NCBI GenBank assembly: GCA_902495075.1
Contig: CABUVO010000030.1
Location: 1-47,722 of the forward strand
Reading direction: 5' to 3'
DNA length: 47,722 nt
Source of the DNA: an uncultured Porphyromonadaceae bacterium
GTDB taxonomy: Bacteria; Bacteroidota; Bacteroidia; Bacteroidales; Muribaculaceae
The position numbers and the translations under genes are program-made. The notes beneath the pieces are model-generated. The model saw only the letters and a list, made by a program, of their open reading frames with translations. It had not been told where the DNA came from and did not search any database. Within the stretch, counting starts at the first letter, position 1; each line of letters begins with the position of its first letter. This document shows positions 33,821 to 42,318 of this stretch, piece by piece.

Positions 33821-33840
33821 CAAAGATACGAATAATTCGT
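33821..33840 (-). promoter_or_regulatory. Candidate internal promoter of retron 1
   Basis: TATCTTTG (33828-33821, minus) is a TAnnTTTG match 22 bp before a1. It overlaps the palindrome ACGAA-TAA-TTCGT (33828-33840), whose arms resemble those of the 17-bp operator. Confidence 0.5.
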
Positions 33841-33867
33841 GAATTCTTAGATCGCATCATTGTCAAT

Positions 33868-34032
33868 TTAATCAATGTTCCAATAAGTATCAGGTTCGCC
33901 TTCGAATGCATCGTTAATCACATCGTCTGAATAACTTTCCACATCCTGAGCATACTCGCCAGCATACTCGCCATAATTGATTCCATAATCGTTTTGGTCG
34001 TATTCGTAGTACTCATCATTCATATTCATCAT
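33868..34032 (-). CDS. 54-aa acidic mini-protein
   Basis: MMNMNDEYYEYDQNDYGINY and the following GEYAGEYAQDVESYSDDVINDAFEGEPDTYWNID is strongly acidic, with many Tyr residues. A longer frame to 34104 is open, but the TACATTTG promoter at 34051-34058 places the transcript start downstream of it, so ATG 34032 is used. It is the first gene after the WYL operator and precedes the retron RNA. The composition suggests a DNA-mimic, anti-activator or sensor peptide, which is speculation. It was lost in the decayed copy at 30.7 kb. Confidence 0.6.
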   Translation of the reverse strand: MMNMNDEYYEYDQNDYGINYGEYAGEYAQDVESYSDDVINDAFEGEPDTYWNID

Positions 34033-34050
34033 TGTTTTTGGATTATAATG

Positions 34051-34085
34051 CAAATGTAAAACGACAATACGAACTCTATGTTCGT
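34051..34085 (-). promoter_or_regulatory. Operator O1 and promoter of the retron 1 unit
   Basis: Perfect 6-bp arms ACGAAC-TCTAT-GTTCGT (34069-34085) lie exactly 10 bp upstream of TACATTTG (34058-34051, minus). No TTTG is present at -33; the palindrome occupies that position, as for an activator site. It overlaps the last base of the WYL stop codon. The same arrangement precedes retron 2. Confidence 0.8.
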
Positions 34086-35143
34086 CAAGTTTGATAAAGT
34101 TCAAACATCGACTTTATTCTTTGCTTAACAGAATCGACGATGTTAGAAGGAGACAACACCTTAAGTTCACCGCCAAACGAACATAACTCACGGATAAGCT
34201 CATAATTTTCCATACATTCGATAGAAAACAGAGAGCCTCCCGAAGGAACTGAGTATTTTTTTCGTATGGATTGTTCGTTTTCACCCTTTATGCTGATTTG
34301 CGATCCATGCACCGGCTTGGTAGCAACATAAGATGCAGATTTACTTGATACCCAAAATATAATTTTTTGTATATTGCGGCCTTCATAATAGCTGACACCT
34401 ATAATATCTTCATATCGTTCCAATAAATCATCCGGTGCATCAATAAATTCATAACCAGGCAAAAATTCGATATATTTAACTCTATCAAGTGCAAATGTTA
34501 GAAGCTTTCCGGTGTCATCAGCAGCGCCAATCAAATACCAACGGCGATTATATTCTTTAAGAAGATACGGAGAAATTATAACTTCTCGCTCGTCAAGGCT
34601 ATTAAATAGCTGATAATGGAGTTTTATAACAGAACATGCACGTATAGCAGAAAAAGCTTCCGCCATAAGTGTCTTGTTCTCAAGAAGATTTTTCGATATT
34701 TGAATAACAGGCTTTGTTTCGACTAATCCCAGACGCTTACTAAAATCATCAAGCCATCCAAAACCGTCGAGCCCATCGAAAGATCCAATCGTAGAAAGAG
34801 CTGCAACCAACAGCCCCTTTTCTTCTTCTGAAAGCTTACCCTTAAATATCGAGAAAGTCGGGTCTGCATACCTGATACAGCGTTTACGATAAAACTTATC
34901 GGTCATAGCAGAGTGAGCATCAACGGTGTAACGCTCAAATTCTATCAGTATAGGAAAGTTATATTCCAAATACTCAATATCCTTCTCAACGCAACGTTTG
35001 CTGACGCCACCCTCCTGTCCATATTGAGGTAATTCGCGTTGAAGATAATCAGTCATATCCTGAATTGAATATGCATGGTATCGATCGGCAAGCAGTTTGT
35101 CGAGCAATACAATTCGAGTCAAAGCATTCTTATTCGCCGGCAT
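34085..35143 (-). CDS. WYL-domain transcriptional regulator
   Basis: A 352-residue regulator: an N-terminal winged-helix region (about 5-75, RIVLLDKLLADRYHAYSIQDMTDYL ... SKRCVEKDIEYLE), a middle linker, and a WYL domain (about 165-265) with the name-giving Trp202-Tyr203-Leu204 in NRRWYLIGAADD, followed by a WCX-like end. WYL proteins bind nucleic-acid or nucleotide ligands and control many defence islands. It is the last gene of the long minus-strand train, 11 bp after the TPR gene. Operator O1 follows immediately and O2 stands before retron 2, so it probably regulates both transcripts. Confidence 0.9.
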   Translation of the reverse strand: MPANKNALTRIVLLDKLLADRYHAYSIQDMTDYLQRELPQYGQEGGVSKRCVEKDIEYLEYNFPILIEFERYTVDAHSAMTDKFYRKRCIRYADPTFSIFKGKLSEEEKGLLVAALSTIGSFDGLDGFGWLDDFSKRLGLVETKPVIQISKNLLENKTLMAEAFSAIRACSVIKLHYQLFNSLDEREVIISPYLLKEYNRRWYLIGAADDTGKLLTFALDRVKYIEFLPGYEFIDAPDDLLERYEDIIGVSYYEGRNIQKIIFWVSSKSASYVATKPVHGSQISIKGENEQSIRKKYSVPSGGSLFSIECMENYELIRELCSFGGELKVLSPSNIVDSVKQRIKSMFELYQT

Positions 35144-35154
35144 CTCAATGACAA

Positions 35155-36777
35155 TTAGATCTTCAATAATGATATAGCTGACCAGCGACCATCTTTTTGT
35201 TGAACCGAAAGAGTCTTAATATCTTGACCTTCGTAAATCCCTTTTAACAGGTTTGCTCCAACATATGAGCCAGCTATTATTGTATACTTCTTGCCATTAC
35301 GGTCTGTGCGTAAATGTACTTCCCCTCTGAATTCTTTTAGCCATGAAACAGATATGTCGCCACTATGCTCTTTTATCCAGACAATCTTTTCATTTTGAAT
35401 CTTTACATCAAAGATTGTTCCATTGGGTGTGTGCTTTTTCAATCCGAATTTAGTCGGTTTTCGTAATCTCACAACTGATTCCTCGGTACGAAAACTCCAA
35501 GTCGTAATTTTCCTTCCAGGATGATTACGGTCTTCATTTTGTAATTCAGCAACTTTTACAGCCAACACAGTCGGTAATGAATTGTATACAAATTCATCGG
35601 CTTTAACTGAGTATTCAGCATAAATAGCATCATTACTATCAGTCGGATTAATGGATGTCAATTGGTTATAGATTTGCCAGAATCCCGGTTTTAGATTCCA
35701 ACCTTTGTTTTGATATGTATGCCTATACTTCTCTAATTCAAATTTAGCATTCGACTTTAACCCATTTTGAATTAACAACGATGCTAATCTCAGTCGAACG
35801 CCTCCCAGAAATTCTTCATCAGCTCCGCATGACAAGGCTTTACATAAAAGACCAATCTTTGTATCATCGTCATCGACCAGTTCTGCGGTTTGATTCCAGA
35901 GATAGAATTTTGCAGGGAATCGCAGAATTAAATCTTTATAATATGCTAACGCTTCGCCACTCTTACCTTGTGAAATTAATACAGTTGCTTTGAAATAAGG
36001 CATATTCTGACTTTTAGGATACTTAAGAAGAGCCTTATCTACCAACTGACTGAATTCTTCGCAGGCTTCTATTCCATCAGTTTTAAGCTCTTTTGTATAC
36101 ACACCAATCAGCTTTTCTACATTAGATGGCAATGTGTTGCCGTCCGTTGTACGATATTCTTCCCAATCCTCCTCTCGAAGGTTCTCCAACCCCCACATAC
36201 TTATGAAGTCCCTGATACGGAATTGTAACGGAGTATTTTGCTCAACTTTTATAGCTTCCCCAAGAATTAATGAATGCAGTATCGACGGCTTTGGCAATTC
36301 TAAACTAAGGTAGTTACTGAGCATTACTTTTCGAATATAGACTTTATCAAGCGGAGTTTGTTTTAGGGCATAGTATGTCAGCCATCCGAAATCAGAATAC
36401 AAAGCAACATCAAGACTCCCTACATTGAAAATATCAGCAAACCTCTGATACACGTTACTGATGTTTATTCCTTTCTTGGCATTTTCTATTGCAATTTTTA
36501 ATTCCTGAAAATGAGGTTGAGTCTTACGCGAAATTGAAGCAAGAGCCTTTTGCATAAATTCATCTCCAACGCACCAATCAGAATATAAAGTTTCCATCCG
36601 CTTTATCGTAACCTCCAACTCATCTTCATTCTGCTGTTTGGCAAGATCGTTAAGACACCAAAACAGAGCACCAGCTGTATAAATGTTGACGTTTTTTGCG
36701 AATTCATTTTCAGCGGCTTCTAACGCTTCCTGCAAATTTCCGGACTTCCGGAGTGCCGTTATCTCTTTTATAGTCAT
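35155..36777 (-). CDS. TPR-like solenoid protein with C-terminal small beta-barrel
   Basis: A 540-residue soluble protein. Residues 1-330 form helix-turn-helix pairs typical of TPR repeats (KSGNLQEALEAAENEF, FKATVLISQGKSGEALAYYKDLILRFP, KALSCGADEEFLGGVRLRLASLLIQNG). From about 430 the chain turns beta-rich (FRTEESVVRLRKPTKFGLKK ... GTIFDVKIQNEKIVWIKE ... YVGANLLKGIYEGQ), resembling one or two OB/cold-shock-like barrels. It is set tightly between the helicase (12 bp) and the WYL gene. It may be an RNA- or DNA-binding scaffold for the helicase. Family not recognised with confidence. Confidence 0.7.
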   Translation of the reverse strand: MTIKEITALRKSGNLQEALEAAENEFAKNVNIYTAGALFWCLNDLAKQQNEDELEVTIKRMETLYSDWCVGDEFMQKALASISRKTQPHFQELKIAIENAKKGINISNVYQRFADIFNVGSLDVALYSDFGWLTYYALKQTPLDKVYIRKVMLSNYLSLELPKPSILHSLILGEAIKVEQNTPLQFRIRDFISMWGLENLREEDWEEYRTTDGNTLPSNVEKLIGVYTKELKTDGIEACEEFSQLVDKALLKYPKSQNMPYFKATVLISQGKSGEALAYYKDLILRFPAKFYLWNQTAELVDDDDTKIGLLCKALSCGADEEFLGGVRLRLASLLIQNGLKSNAKFELEKYRHTYQNKGWNLKPGFWQIYNQLTSINPTDSNDAIYAEYSVKADEFVYNSLPTVLAVKVAELQNEDRNHPGRKITTWSFRTEESVVRLRKPTKFGLKKHTPNGTIFDVKIQNEKIVWIKEHSGDISVSWLKEFRGEVHLRTDRNGKKYTIIAGSYVGANLLKGIYEGQDIKTLSVQQKDGRWSAISLLKI

Positions 36778-36789
36778 ATACAGTTAAGA

Positions 36790-38874
36790 TTAAATGAATC
36801 TTTTCCTTAGCGCACTAAGTTTTGTATCAAGAGAACCTAATGAACTTATCAATCTCATATATGTATAGTTGCCTTTAGACGTATAGGTTAATCTTATTTG
36901 TGCGATTCCATCCGTTTTAAGATGGAAAACATCTTGATAATTCTCTTGAGTTATATTGAGAAGCTGAATGCCCAGTTCATCTATCTGACTTCTGACAAAA
37001 GCCACTAATTTTTCAGCAAATGGTCGGTTAGGAGCTGAGAATGGAACGACTTTCGGAGCAAACGACGAATCAATCAGAGAACGACACAATGAAGATAATT
37101 CTTCTGACGATGCCGTCAATAGAATATCTTTATCGCTGTAGCCTTTTGCGTTATACCACAATTGGAATGTTGCCGATGCATTGTCCTTATCAGTAAATGT
37201 TATTATATGTTGATATGCTTTCGACATATCTTCTGTAACACTCAAATCATGTTTTTGAGCCAATTCTGATATGCGATCAAATCTTGACTTGCAAAAATCC
37301 TTATCACCGGCATAACTGCTGACTTTTATTTTCGAAGACGGCATTATCTCTTCAACTATGAGATCGCTGATATAGCTGAATTCCGGAGAACGAAAATACC
37401 ACATCTTTTTGCTTGCTCGGGTGAGAGCTGTATATGCCCACCGGAAATAATTTTCATTGGATGTTCCTCCAAACCTTCCCATATCAACAAATACATTATC
37501 CCATTCTCCGCCTTGGGCTTTATGGCATGTCATGGCATAACCATATTTACATACAACAGAATTATAATACGGATCATTGCTCAATAGATTTATATAGGTA
37601 TCGCAGAGTTCCTGCTGCTCAATTGTAAGATTATCCTTGGATCTTAACAACCTCCGAATTTCACTTAGACATGATTTAATCCTTTCAGGAAGACGATTGT
37701 TAAAATCTACAATTAAAGCACGAGTCAACAACACATCTACAGAACCAGAGGGATCATCAAGAAAATTATCCAATATCATCACATTGAGTGTGACAGGGTT
37801 TCCGCCAACACCAAACCGTAAAGTAACTTTACGGAATTTTAAATCTACCGATTCGATGCGATCCTTTCCTAATTTTACTCTTACCTGACGTTGTATCAAT
37901 TCATTGTCTGACTGACAAGCCACAACCTGAACAATATTGCCATTAAACAATTCATATTCAAATGAATAGTTATTACGGCATATCATCAATAGCTCACCGG
38001 CTTTTAAACGTGGAGCGTCCTCTCCATAATAATGTCGGCGTACAGCCAGATTATAGTCTAAAGCTTGTTTGTTACTATATGCTATAATCGAAGACTTTAC
38101 ACTCGGCTTGTCTGGCGATATTAAATAATATGGGCTTAACAGATTTATATCCTCTGATTCGGAATCTTCTCCTTCTTCAAGCTTAAACTCTATAAAAGAT
38201 TTATTATCTATACTGTTACGGATTCTCGTGGCATTTGCCAACATCACACTCTCGGATGACTGCCGAAACACATCTCGCAACATAATTTCAGTGACCTTGC
38301 AGCTATATTTTTTCTCAATGTAATCTTTCTCCAATGCTGGTGAGAAATCCATACCAACAGGAGGCAACTGAGCATAGTCTCCTACCAAAACAATTTTCCT
38401 ACCCTGGGCAAATTCAAAAAAATCTGACAAAAGACATCCTGATCCGAATGAAAAAGACTCAGATTCCGAGAATTTATCCGAAATCATAGAAGACTCGTCA
38501 ACTATATAAACAGTTCTAAACGAATCATTATTTGCTTTTAGGGCGAACCTTAAGTGAAGACCTCCATCGTCTTCATCTTCCTTGTTTTGACTTGTTGACT
38601 TCAATTTTGACAGTCCATAAATACACCGATGAATCGTAGTAGCTGGACAACTCGTCTTTTTCCCTATTATATATGCGGCTCTTCCGGTTGGAGCCATTAA
38701 TGCATATTCTCGCTTCTCAGCATAAAGTATCTTAAGAAATTCCAACACAAGCGTAGTCTTACCGGTTCCCGCCGCACCTTTAAGCAGAAATACTTGAGAG
38801 TCGCTTGTAAGGAATGTCTTGAAAAGGGCAATAGCCGCTTCTTGAAAGGCTGAAATTTTTAAATTACCGATCAT
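36790..38874 (-). CDS. SF1 RecD/Pif1-type DNA helicase
   Basis: A 694-residue ATPase with all helicase motifs: Walker A GAAGTGKTT (33-41), motif Ia MAPTGRAA, Walker B IVDESSM (about 124-130), motif III LVGDYAQLPPVG (163-174), DVFRQS, then the second RecA fold ending with AMTCHKAQGGEWDNVFVD and YTALTRAS. The layout AAA_30 plus UvrD_C_2 is that of RecD2- and Pif1-like 5'-3' helicases. The last 150 residues (after about 540) form an extra domain of unknown type. It overlaps the upstream receiver-like gene by 11 bp, so the proteins are coproduced. A role at DNA ends, nicks or msDNA is plausible. Confidence 0.9.
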   Translation of the reverse strand: MIGNLKISAFQEAAIALFKTFLTSDSQVFLLKGAAGTGKTTLVLEFLKILYAEKREYALMAPTGRAAYIIGKKTSCPATTIHRCIYGLSKLKSTSQNKEDEDDGGLHLRFALKANNDSFRTVYIVDESSMISDKFSESESFSFGSGCLLSDFFEFAQGRKIVLVGDYAQLPPVGMDFSPALEKDYIEKKYSCKVTEIMLRDVFRQSSESVMLANATRIRNSIDNKSFIEFKLEEGEDSESEDINLLSPYYLISPDKPSVKSSIIAYSNKQALDYNLAVRRHYYGEDAPRLKAGELLMICRNNYSFEYELFNGNIVQVVACQSDNELIQRQVRVKLGKDRIESVDLKFRKVTLRFGVGGNPVTLNVMILDNFLDDPSGSVDVLLTRALIVDFNNRLPERIKSCLSEIRRLLRSKDNLTIEQQELCDTYINLLSNDPYYNSVVCKYGYAMTCHKAQGGEWDNVFVDMGRFGGTSNENYFRWAYTALTRASKKMWYFRSPEFSYISDLIVEEIMPSSKIKVSSYAGDKDFCKSRFDRISELAQKHDLSVTEDMSKAYQHIITFTDKDNASATFQLWYNAKGYSDKDILLTASSEELSSLCRSLIDSSFAPKVVPFSAPNRPFAEKLVAFVRSQIDELGIQLLNITQENYQDVFHLKTDGIAQIRLTYTSKGNYTYMRLISSLGSLDTKLSALRKRFI

Positions 38875-40528
38875 TTTTAAGAATTTTTAGTATAATTTCC
38901 TCAAAAATTTCTTTCACCTCCTCTAGATTAAAATCGACAATTCCTGATGCATGCGCAATTCGAGTATTTCGAATATATTTAGCTTTTACAACAAGGTTAA
39001 TCAACCTTTCTGGGAAATGATATACATAGCGTAAAGGGGCTACGATTCGATATATATCCGTATTTTCACCAAGTTTTTCATATCCAGGATAAAGTTGTTT
39101 TCTATCAACAAATTTTACCATTGTAACCGAAGAATAACCATTGCTTTTTTCAGATTTGCAAACAATTAAATCTGATACTTTGTATTGCTCATTTGAATCC
39201 TCATTGGTTATAGTTCCTACTGATATAGAGTATTTTGTTTTTAGATATTCCTCAATAAAAACGATCTCACTAAGAATTATTGATGGTAAAACTAATTTTT
39301 TATTTCTTTGATAGAGCAACAACAAATCTATAAATCCAGATAGTTTAGTACAGCCTATAACTTGCAATTCATGTAGATACGTTTTAATATAACTATCTTT
39401 AAGCGCTAAATTTAATGAAGATACAAATTGTATATAATTGGAATATGTCTGATTCATATTATAATGAAGATCCGGTGATTCTTTTATCGCTAATTCAAAT
39501 TGACGATTTTCACTTCTTGTATAAAAATAATTCCAAATTTTATTGGATGCAGTGAAGTAAACTATTTGATTCGCTCGATTATTATTTGTAATACATTCGC
39601 CAACTAAATGTCCAGTTAATTTTTCATGATTTTCCTCAAAATCACAATGATGCAATCGCAAATCCACAATATAACAATCTGCATCTTGTTTTGCAATAAA
39701 CATCTCAATTTTTTTCAATAAAATTTCTTGGCTGTCAATTTGTCTAAAATCGCTAAAGCATATAATGTCAGCGTATTCTTTCGGCGCAATTACACTGAGA
39801 AGAGGAAACCAAAATAAATACTCATCATCTATATATGCAATTTTCCATTTTCCTTTACCCTTAGGAGGTTCTACAATTTTAGGAATATTTTGTCCTTTGT
39901 TTTTTAACCATTTTCTCTTAAATGGTTCTGTATCACCTGAACGTGATCGTTCATATTTGTAATATATAGAAGATTGGAGTGTAGTATCTTTTGTCTGTAT
40001 TTGCATCATTTCCGACCAACGAAGGACACACCATAGATTGGCTATACTATGTCTTCCACCCAAACTTTTAGGTGCTTTTATGGATAGTTTATCGAGTGTT
40101 TCTAAATATTCATTTTTTGTCATAGGTTGGATACTATTCGAGTGCTCACTTAACCAAGACAATAAATCTGTGCCATTAAACAAGCGTGTCCCTTGGGAGA
40201 ATAATAATATTCCCAATTTATCATATCTTGAAACTATTGAAGCATCTTCATTGCCCCAAAATAAAATAGGGGTATGTGTATTATGCCAATTAGACGTACA
40301 TCTAATGTGAGCAGCTGCTCGAATTCCAGAGAACTCAAAGTAATTATTTGAAAGAGAGTATGGCAATACGATAAGATCGTAAGTTACTTTTTCAAAAATG
40401 TTTGAAAACTCTTTATCTATAAAAGAATCCCAATCCGTATATGGCTTTCCAATGTATCTATAATTAAGAGATTTATGTTCAATTCTGGGAAGATGAGGGA
40501 TTTGAAAATCAATAACCAAAACGTTCAT
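38864..40528 (-). CDS. Double receiver-like protein of a phage-defence-type cluster
   Basis: A 554-residue cytoplasmic protein. Residues 1-125 resemble a degenerate receiver fold (MNVLVIDFQI, YDLIVLPYS, PILFWGNED). A second receiver-like domain (about 227-345) is better kept: KWKIAYIDDEY with the acidic pair Asp233-Asp234, CYIVDLRLH with Asp289 at the phospho-acceptor place, and IVYFTASN with Thr326. The last 200 residues are helical, with no output domain that I can name. Genes on both sides overlap or abut. The set resembles two-component-derived defence systems such as Detocs, without the known effectors. Confidence 0.55.
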   Translation of the reverse strand: MNVLVIDFQIPHLPRIEHKSLNYRYIGKPYTDWDSFIDKEFSNIFEKVTYDLIVLPYSLSNNYFEFSGIRAAAHIRCTSNWHNTHTPILFWGNEDASIVSRYDKLGILLFSQGTRLFNGTDLLSWLSEHSNSIQPMTKNEYLETLDKLSIKAPKSLGGRHSIANLWCVLRWSEMMQIQTKDTTLQSSIYYKYERSRSGDTEPFKRKWLKNKGQNIPKIVEPPKGKGKWKIAYIDDEYLFWFPLLSVIAPKEYADIICFSDFRQIDSQEILLKKIEMFIAKQDADCYIVDLRLHHCDFEENHEKLTGHLVGECITNNNRANQIVYFTASNKIWNYFYTRSENRQFELAIKESPDLHYNMNQTYSNYIQFVSSLNLALKDSYIKTYLHELQVIGCTKLSGFIDLLLLYQRNKKLVLPSIILSEIVFIEEYLKTKYSISVGTITNEDSNEQYKVSDLIVCKSEKSNGYSSVTMVKFVDRKQLYPGYEKLGENTDIYRIVAPLRYVYHFPERLINLVVKAKYIRNTRIAHASGIVDFNLEEVKEIFEEIILKILKNDR

Positions 40529-40531
40529 ACT

Positions 40532-41110
40532 CTAAATCTTTTGCGTCAAATCATTATAGAGATTATCCACTTTCTCTCTTAAATTAGGATCATAAGCATT
40601 AAAACCAAGTATTTCGCATGCTTGATCTATCGATTCTTCAAAATCAACATTATCATTAATTTCATTTAACCACAATTTATGTTTTATTTCTAAGATCAGA
40701 GGCAATTGCATCATATCACCATAGTGAAACCGAAGAAGAGAAACCTCTTTGTTAGGATCACAAACTGTTTCAATAAAAGATATCAGAGAAGATGAATAAA
40801 AATCTGAAACGTTTAAAAATATAAGATGATCAGAATCATGCCTCCATTCAGGCTCGCTGCCTGAAAACAAAATAAGATATTTATTTTCAAGAACAACTTT
40901 ATGATCATTAAGAAAAATTGATATATCATTGACCGACCCAATAATAGATGAATGGATAGCTATTATTTCACAATTGTTAATATATGCTTCCAAATCCTCT
41001 CTATTGTTTATTAAGATAACTTGAGAATTGTTAGTTAGATGTACAAAATTATCTCCAAGCAATTGCTTCTGCCGATTAACTTTATCATCGCAAATTAAAA
41101 AATTTCTCAT
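40532..41110 (-). CDS. Small receiver-like protein
   Basis: A 192-residue protein. MRNFLICDDKV carries the acidic pair Asp8-Asp9 of a receiver domain, EIIAIHSS stands where the phospho-Asp strand should be but has no Asp, and LILFSGSE resembles strand 4. It is therefore a pseudo-receiver by inspection. The C-terminal 60 residues are helical. It overlaps the upstream gene by 4 bp (ATGA) and lies 3 bp before the next. In Detocs-type systems a stand-alone receiver buffers phosphate; a similar decoy role is a guess. Confidence 0.5.
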   Translation of the reverse strand: MRNFLICDDKVNRQKQLLGDNFVHLTNNSQVILINNREDLEAYINNCEIIAIHSSIIGSVNDISIFLNDHKVVLENKYLILFSGSEPEWRHDSDHLIFLNVSDFYSSSLISFIETVCDPNKEVSLLRFHYGDMMQLPLILEIKHKLWLNEINDNVDFEESIDQACEILGFNAYDPNLREKVDNLYNDLTQKI

Positions 41111-42222
41111 GCCAAATAAAATTTAAAGATATATTCAAACCCGTCACATGTCTCTTCACTCCAAGATACCCTAGGCATTGCATCAAAATTACGGTCATAG
41201 AGATACGATATAGTAGCAGTTGCAAGCTCTCCTTTATCATTTCTAAATCTACTCCGAACGCTAAAATCACATAAACTTTGAAGACTTTTCTTTATATCAA
41301 TCATATCACCTTTTCCTCTTAATTGTATTTTGTCATCATTATATTGACAATCGGAAAACGAATCTTTTTGGAGTATTGTAATAGTATAATTTGAATCCTT
41401 AAGTTCGCCTGATATTTTTATTTTATTAAAATGTTTATAGTCAAGACAATTTTTTGCAACGCGTCGTATTGCATCTTCGATTCTCTGAGTATCGGTATAA
41501 AATGAAATGCCACGTAATGATTGAATTCCATTTTCATCAAGATTAAATTCTCCTCTATTAAAAACTCTTCTTACTAAACTATAAAATTCTGATCCTTTGA
41601 AACATATAGATTTCCTAAAAATTTCTATGACATCACCAAATTTCAACAATATCTTATCTCCCCAAAGACCAGTGGGACGTATTTCCTCTGGTAAAAATGT
41701 TAATGGCATATCTGAAGGTTGAGATCCTTGATTTTTATTCATCCATTCCTTGATATAAAGACTAATATTTTTAAATCCGATTCTTATGTCGTAAGTATCG
41801 TGCCATCTTTTATGGGCCGGATTAAGTAGGAAATTATATATCAGATAAAAGAGACGATTTGAAGCCATATAAAGCATACTATTGCTATCTTGCCTTAAAT
41901 TCGACTTCCATATTTCCTGCATCTTAAGATCACGAGCATATTGTTCTTCAAACGTTTCATAATTTTCAAATTGATTTGCATCCCAGGTATGGGTAATATA
42001 GCGCAATGCTGTATCTTGCTTTGTAAATAGTACAAGAAAATTACTAATCATTAGCGGGATATGAAGTTTTTGAGGAACTCGATTGCATGTGTCTTTATTT
42101 TGTAAAGATTTCTTTACACAACCATCTACGCGATTTTTAAGTTCTGGCGTACATATTTCTGCTTTGCTCATAAACCGAATAAAATCCAATTGTTCTTCAG
42201 ACAAAACATATGTGTTAATCAT
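41107..42222 (-). CDS. Hypothetical protein, possible degenerate GHKL/HATPase-like C-terminus
   Basis: A 371-residue protein without membrane segments. The N-terminal 200 residues are helical. The last 130 read as strand-helix-strand elements (RIEDAIRRVAKNCLDYKHF, KIKISGELKDSNYTITILQKDS, GKGDMIDIKKSLQSLCDFSVRSRF, CDGFEYIFKFYLA) that resemble the layout of a histidine-kinase ATP-binding domain with lost N and G boxes. No phospho-His motif was found. It is the first large gene after retron RT 2 and overlaps the small receiver-like gene, which fits a kinase-regulator set. Low certainty. Confidence 0.5.
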   Translation of the reverse strand: MINTYVLSEEQLDFIRFMSKAEICTPELKNRVDGCVKKSLQNKDTCNRVPQKLHIPLMISNFLVLFTKQDTALRYITHTWDANQFENYETFEEQYARDLKMQEIWKSNLRQDSNSMLYMASNRLFYLIYNFLLNPAHKRWHDTYDIRIGFKNISLYIKEWMNKNQGSQPSDMPLTFLPEEIRPTGLWGDKILLKFGDVIEIFRKSICFKGSEFYSLVRRVFNRGEFNLDENGIQSLRGISFYTDTQRIEDAIRRVAKNCLDYKHFNKIKISGELKDSNYTITILQKDSFSDCQYNDDKIQLRGKGDMIDIKKSLQSLCDFSVRSRFRNDKGELATATISYLYDRNFDAMPRVSWSEETCDGFEYIFKFYLA

Positions 42223-42224
42223 AG

Positions 42225-42311
42225 CTATCCAATTAATGTTGAATTATCAATATATAAATATATATCATCAAAGTCGATATCAATATTATAAGAGAATACC
42301 ATTACATTCAT
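42225..42311 (-). CDS. 28-aa acidic micro-ORF between RT 2 and the next gene
   Basis: MNVMVFSYNIDIDFDDIYLY followed by IDNSTLIG starts 7 bp after the RT 2 stop and ends 2 bp before the next start, filling the gap exactly. It has six Asp and no basic residue. It could be real and coupled or could be chance in AT-rich DNA. Confidence 0.3.
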   Translation of the reverse strand: MNVMVFSYNIDIDFDDIYLYIDNSTLIG

Positions 42312-42318
42312 TTTTATT

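Noticed and set aside
34033..34104. N-terminal extension of the small acidic protein
   Set aside because: It would start inside the WYL gene and upstream of the TACATTTG promoter; the internal ATG explains the data better.
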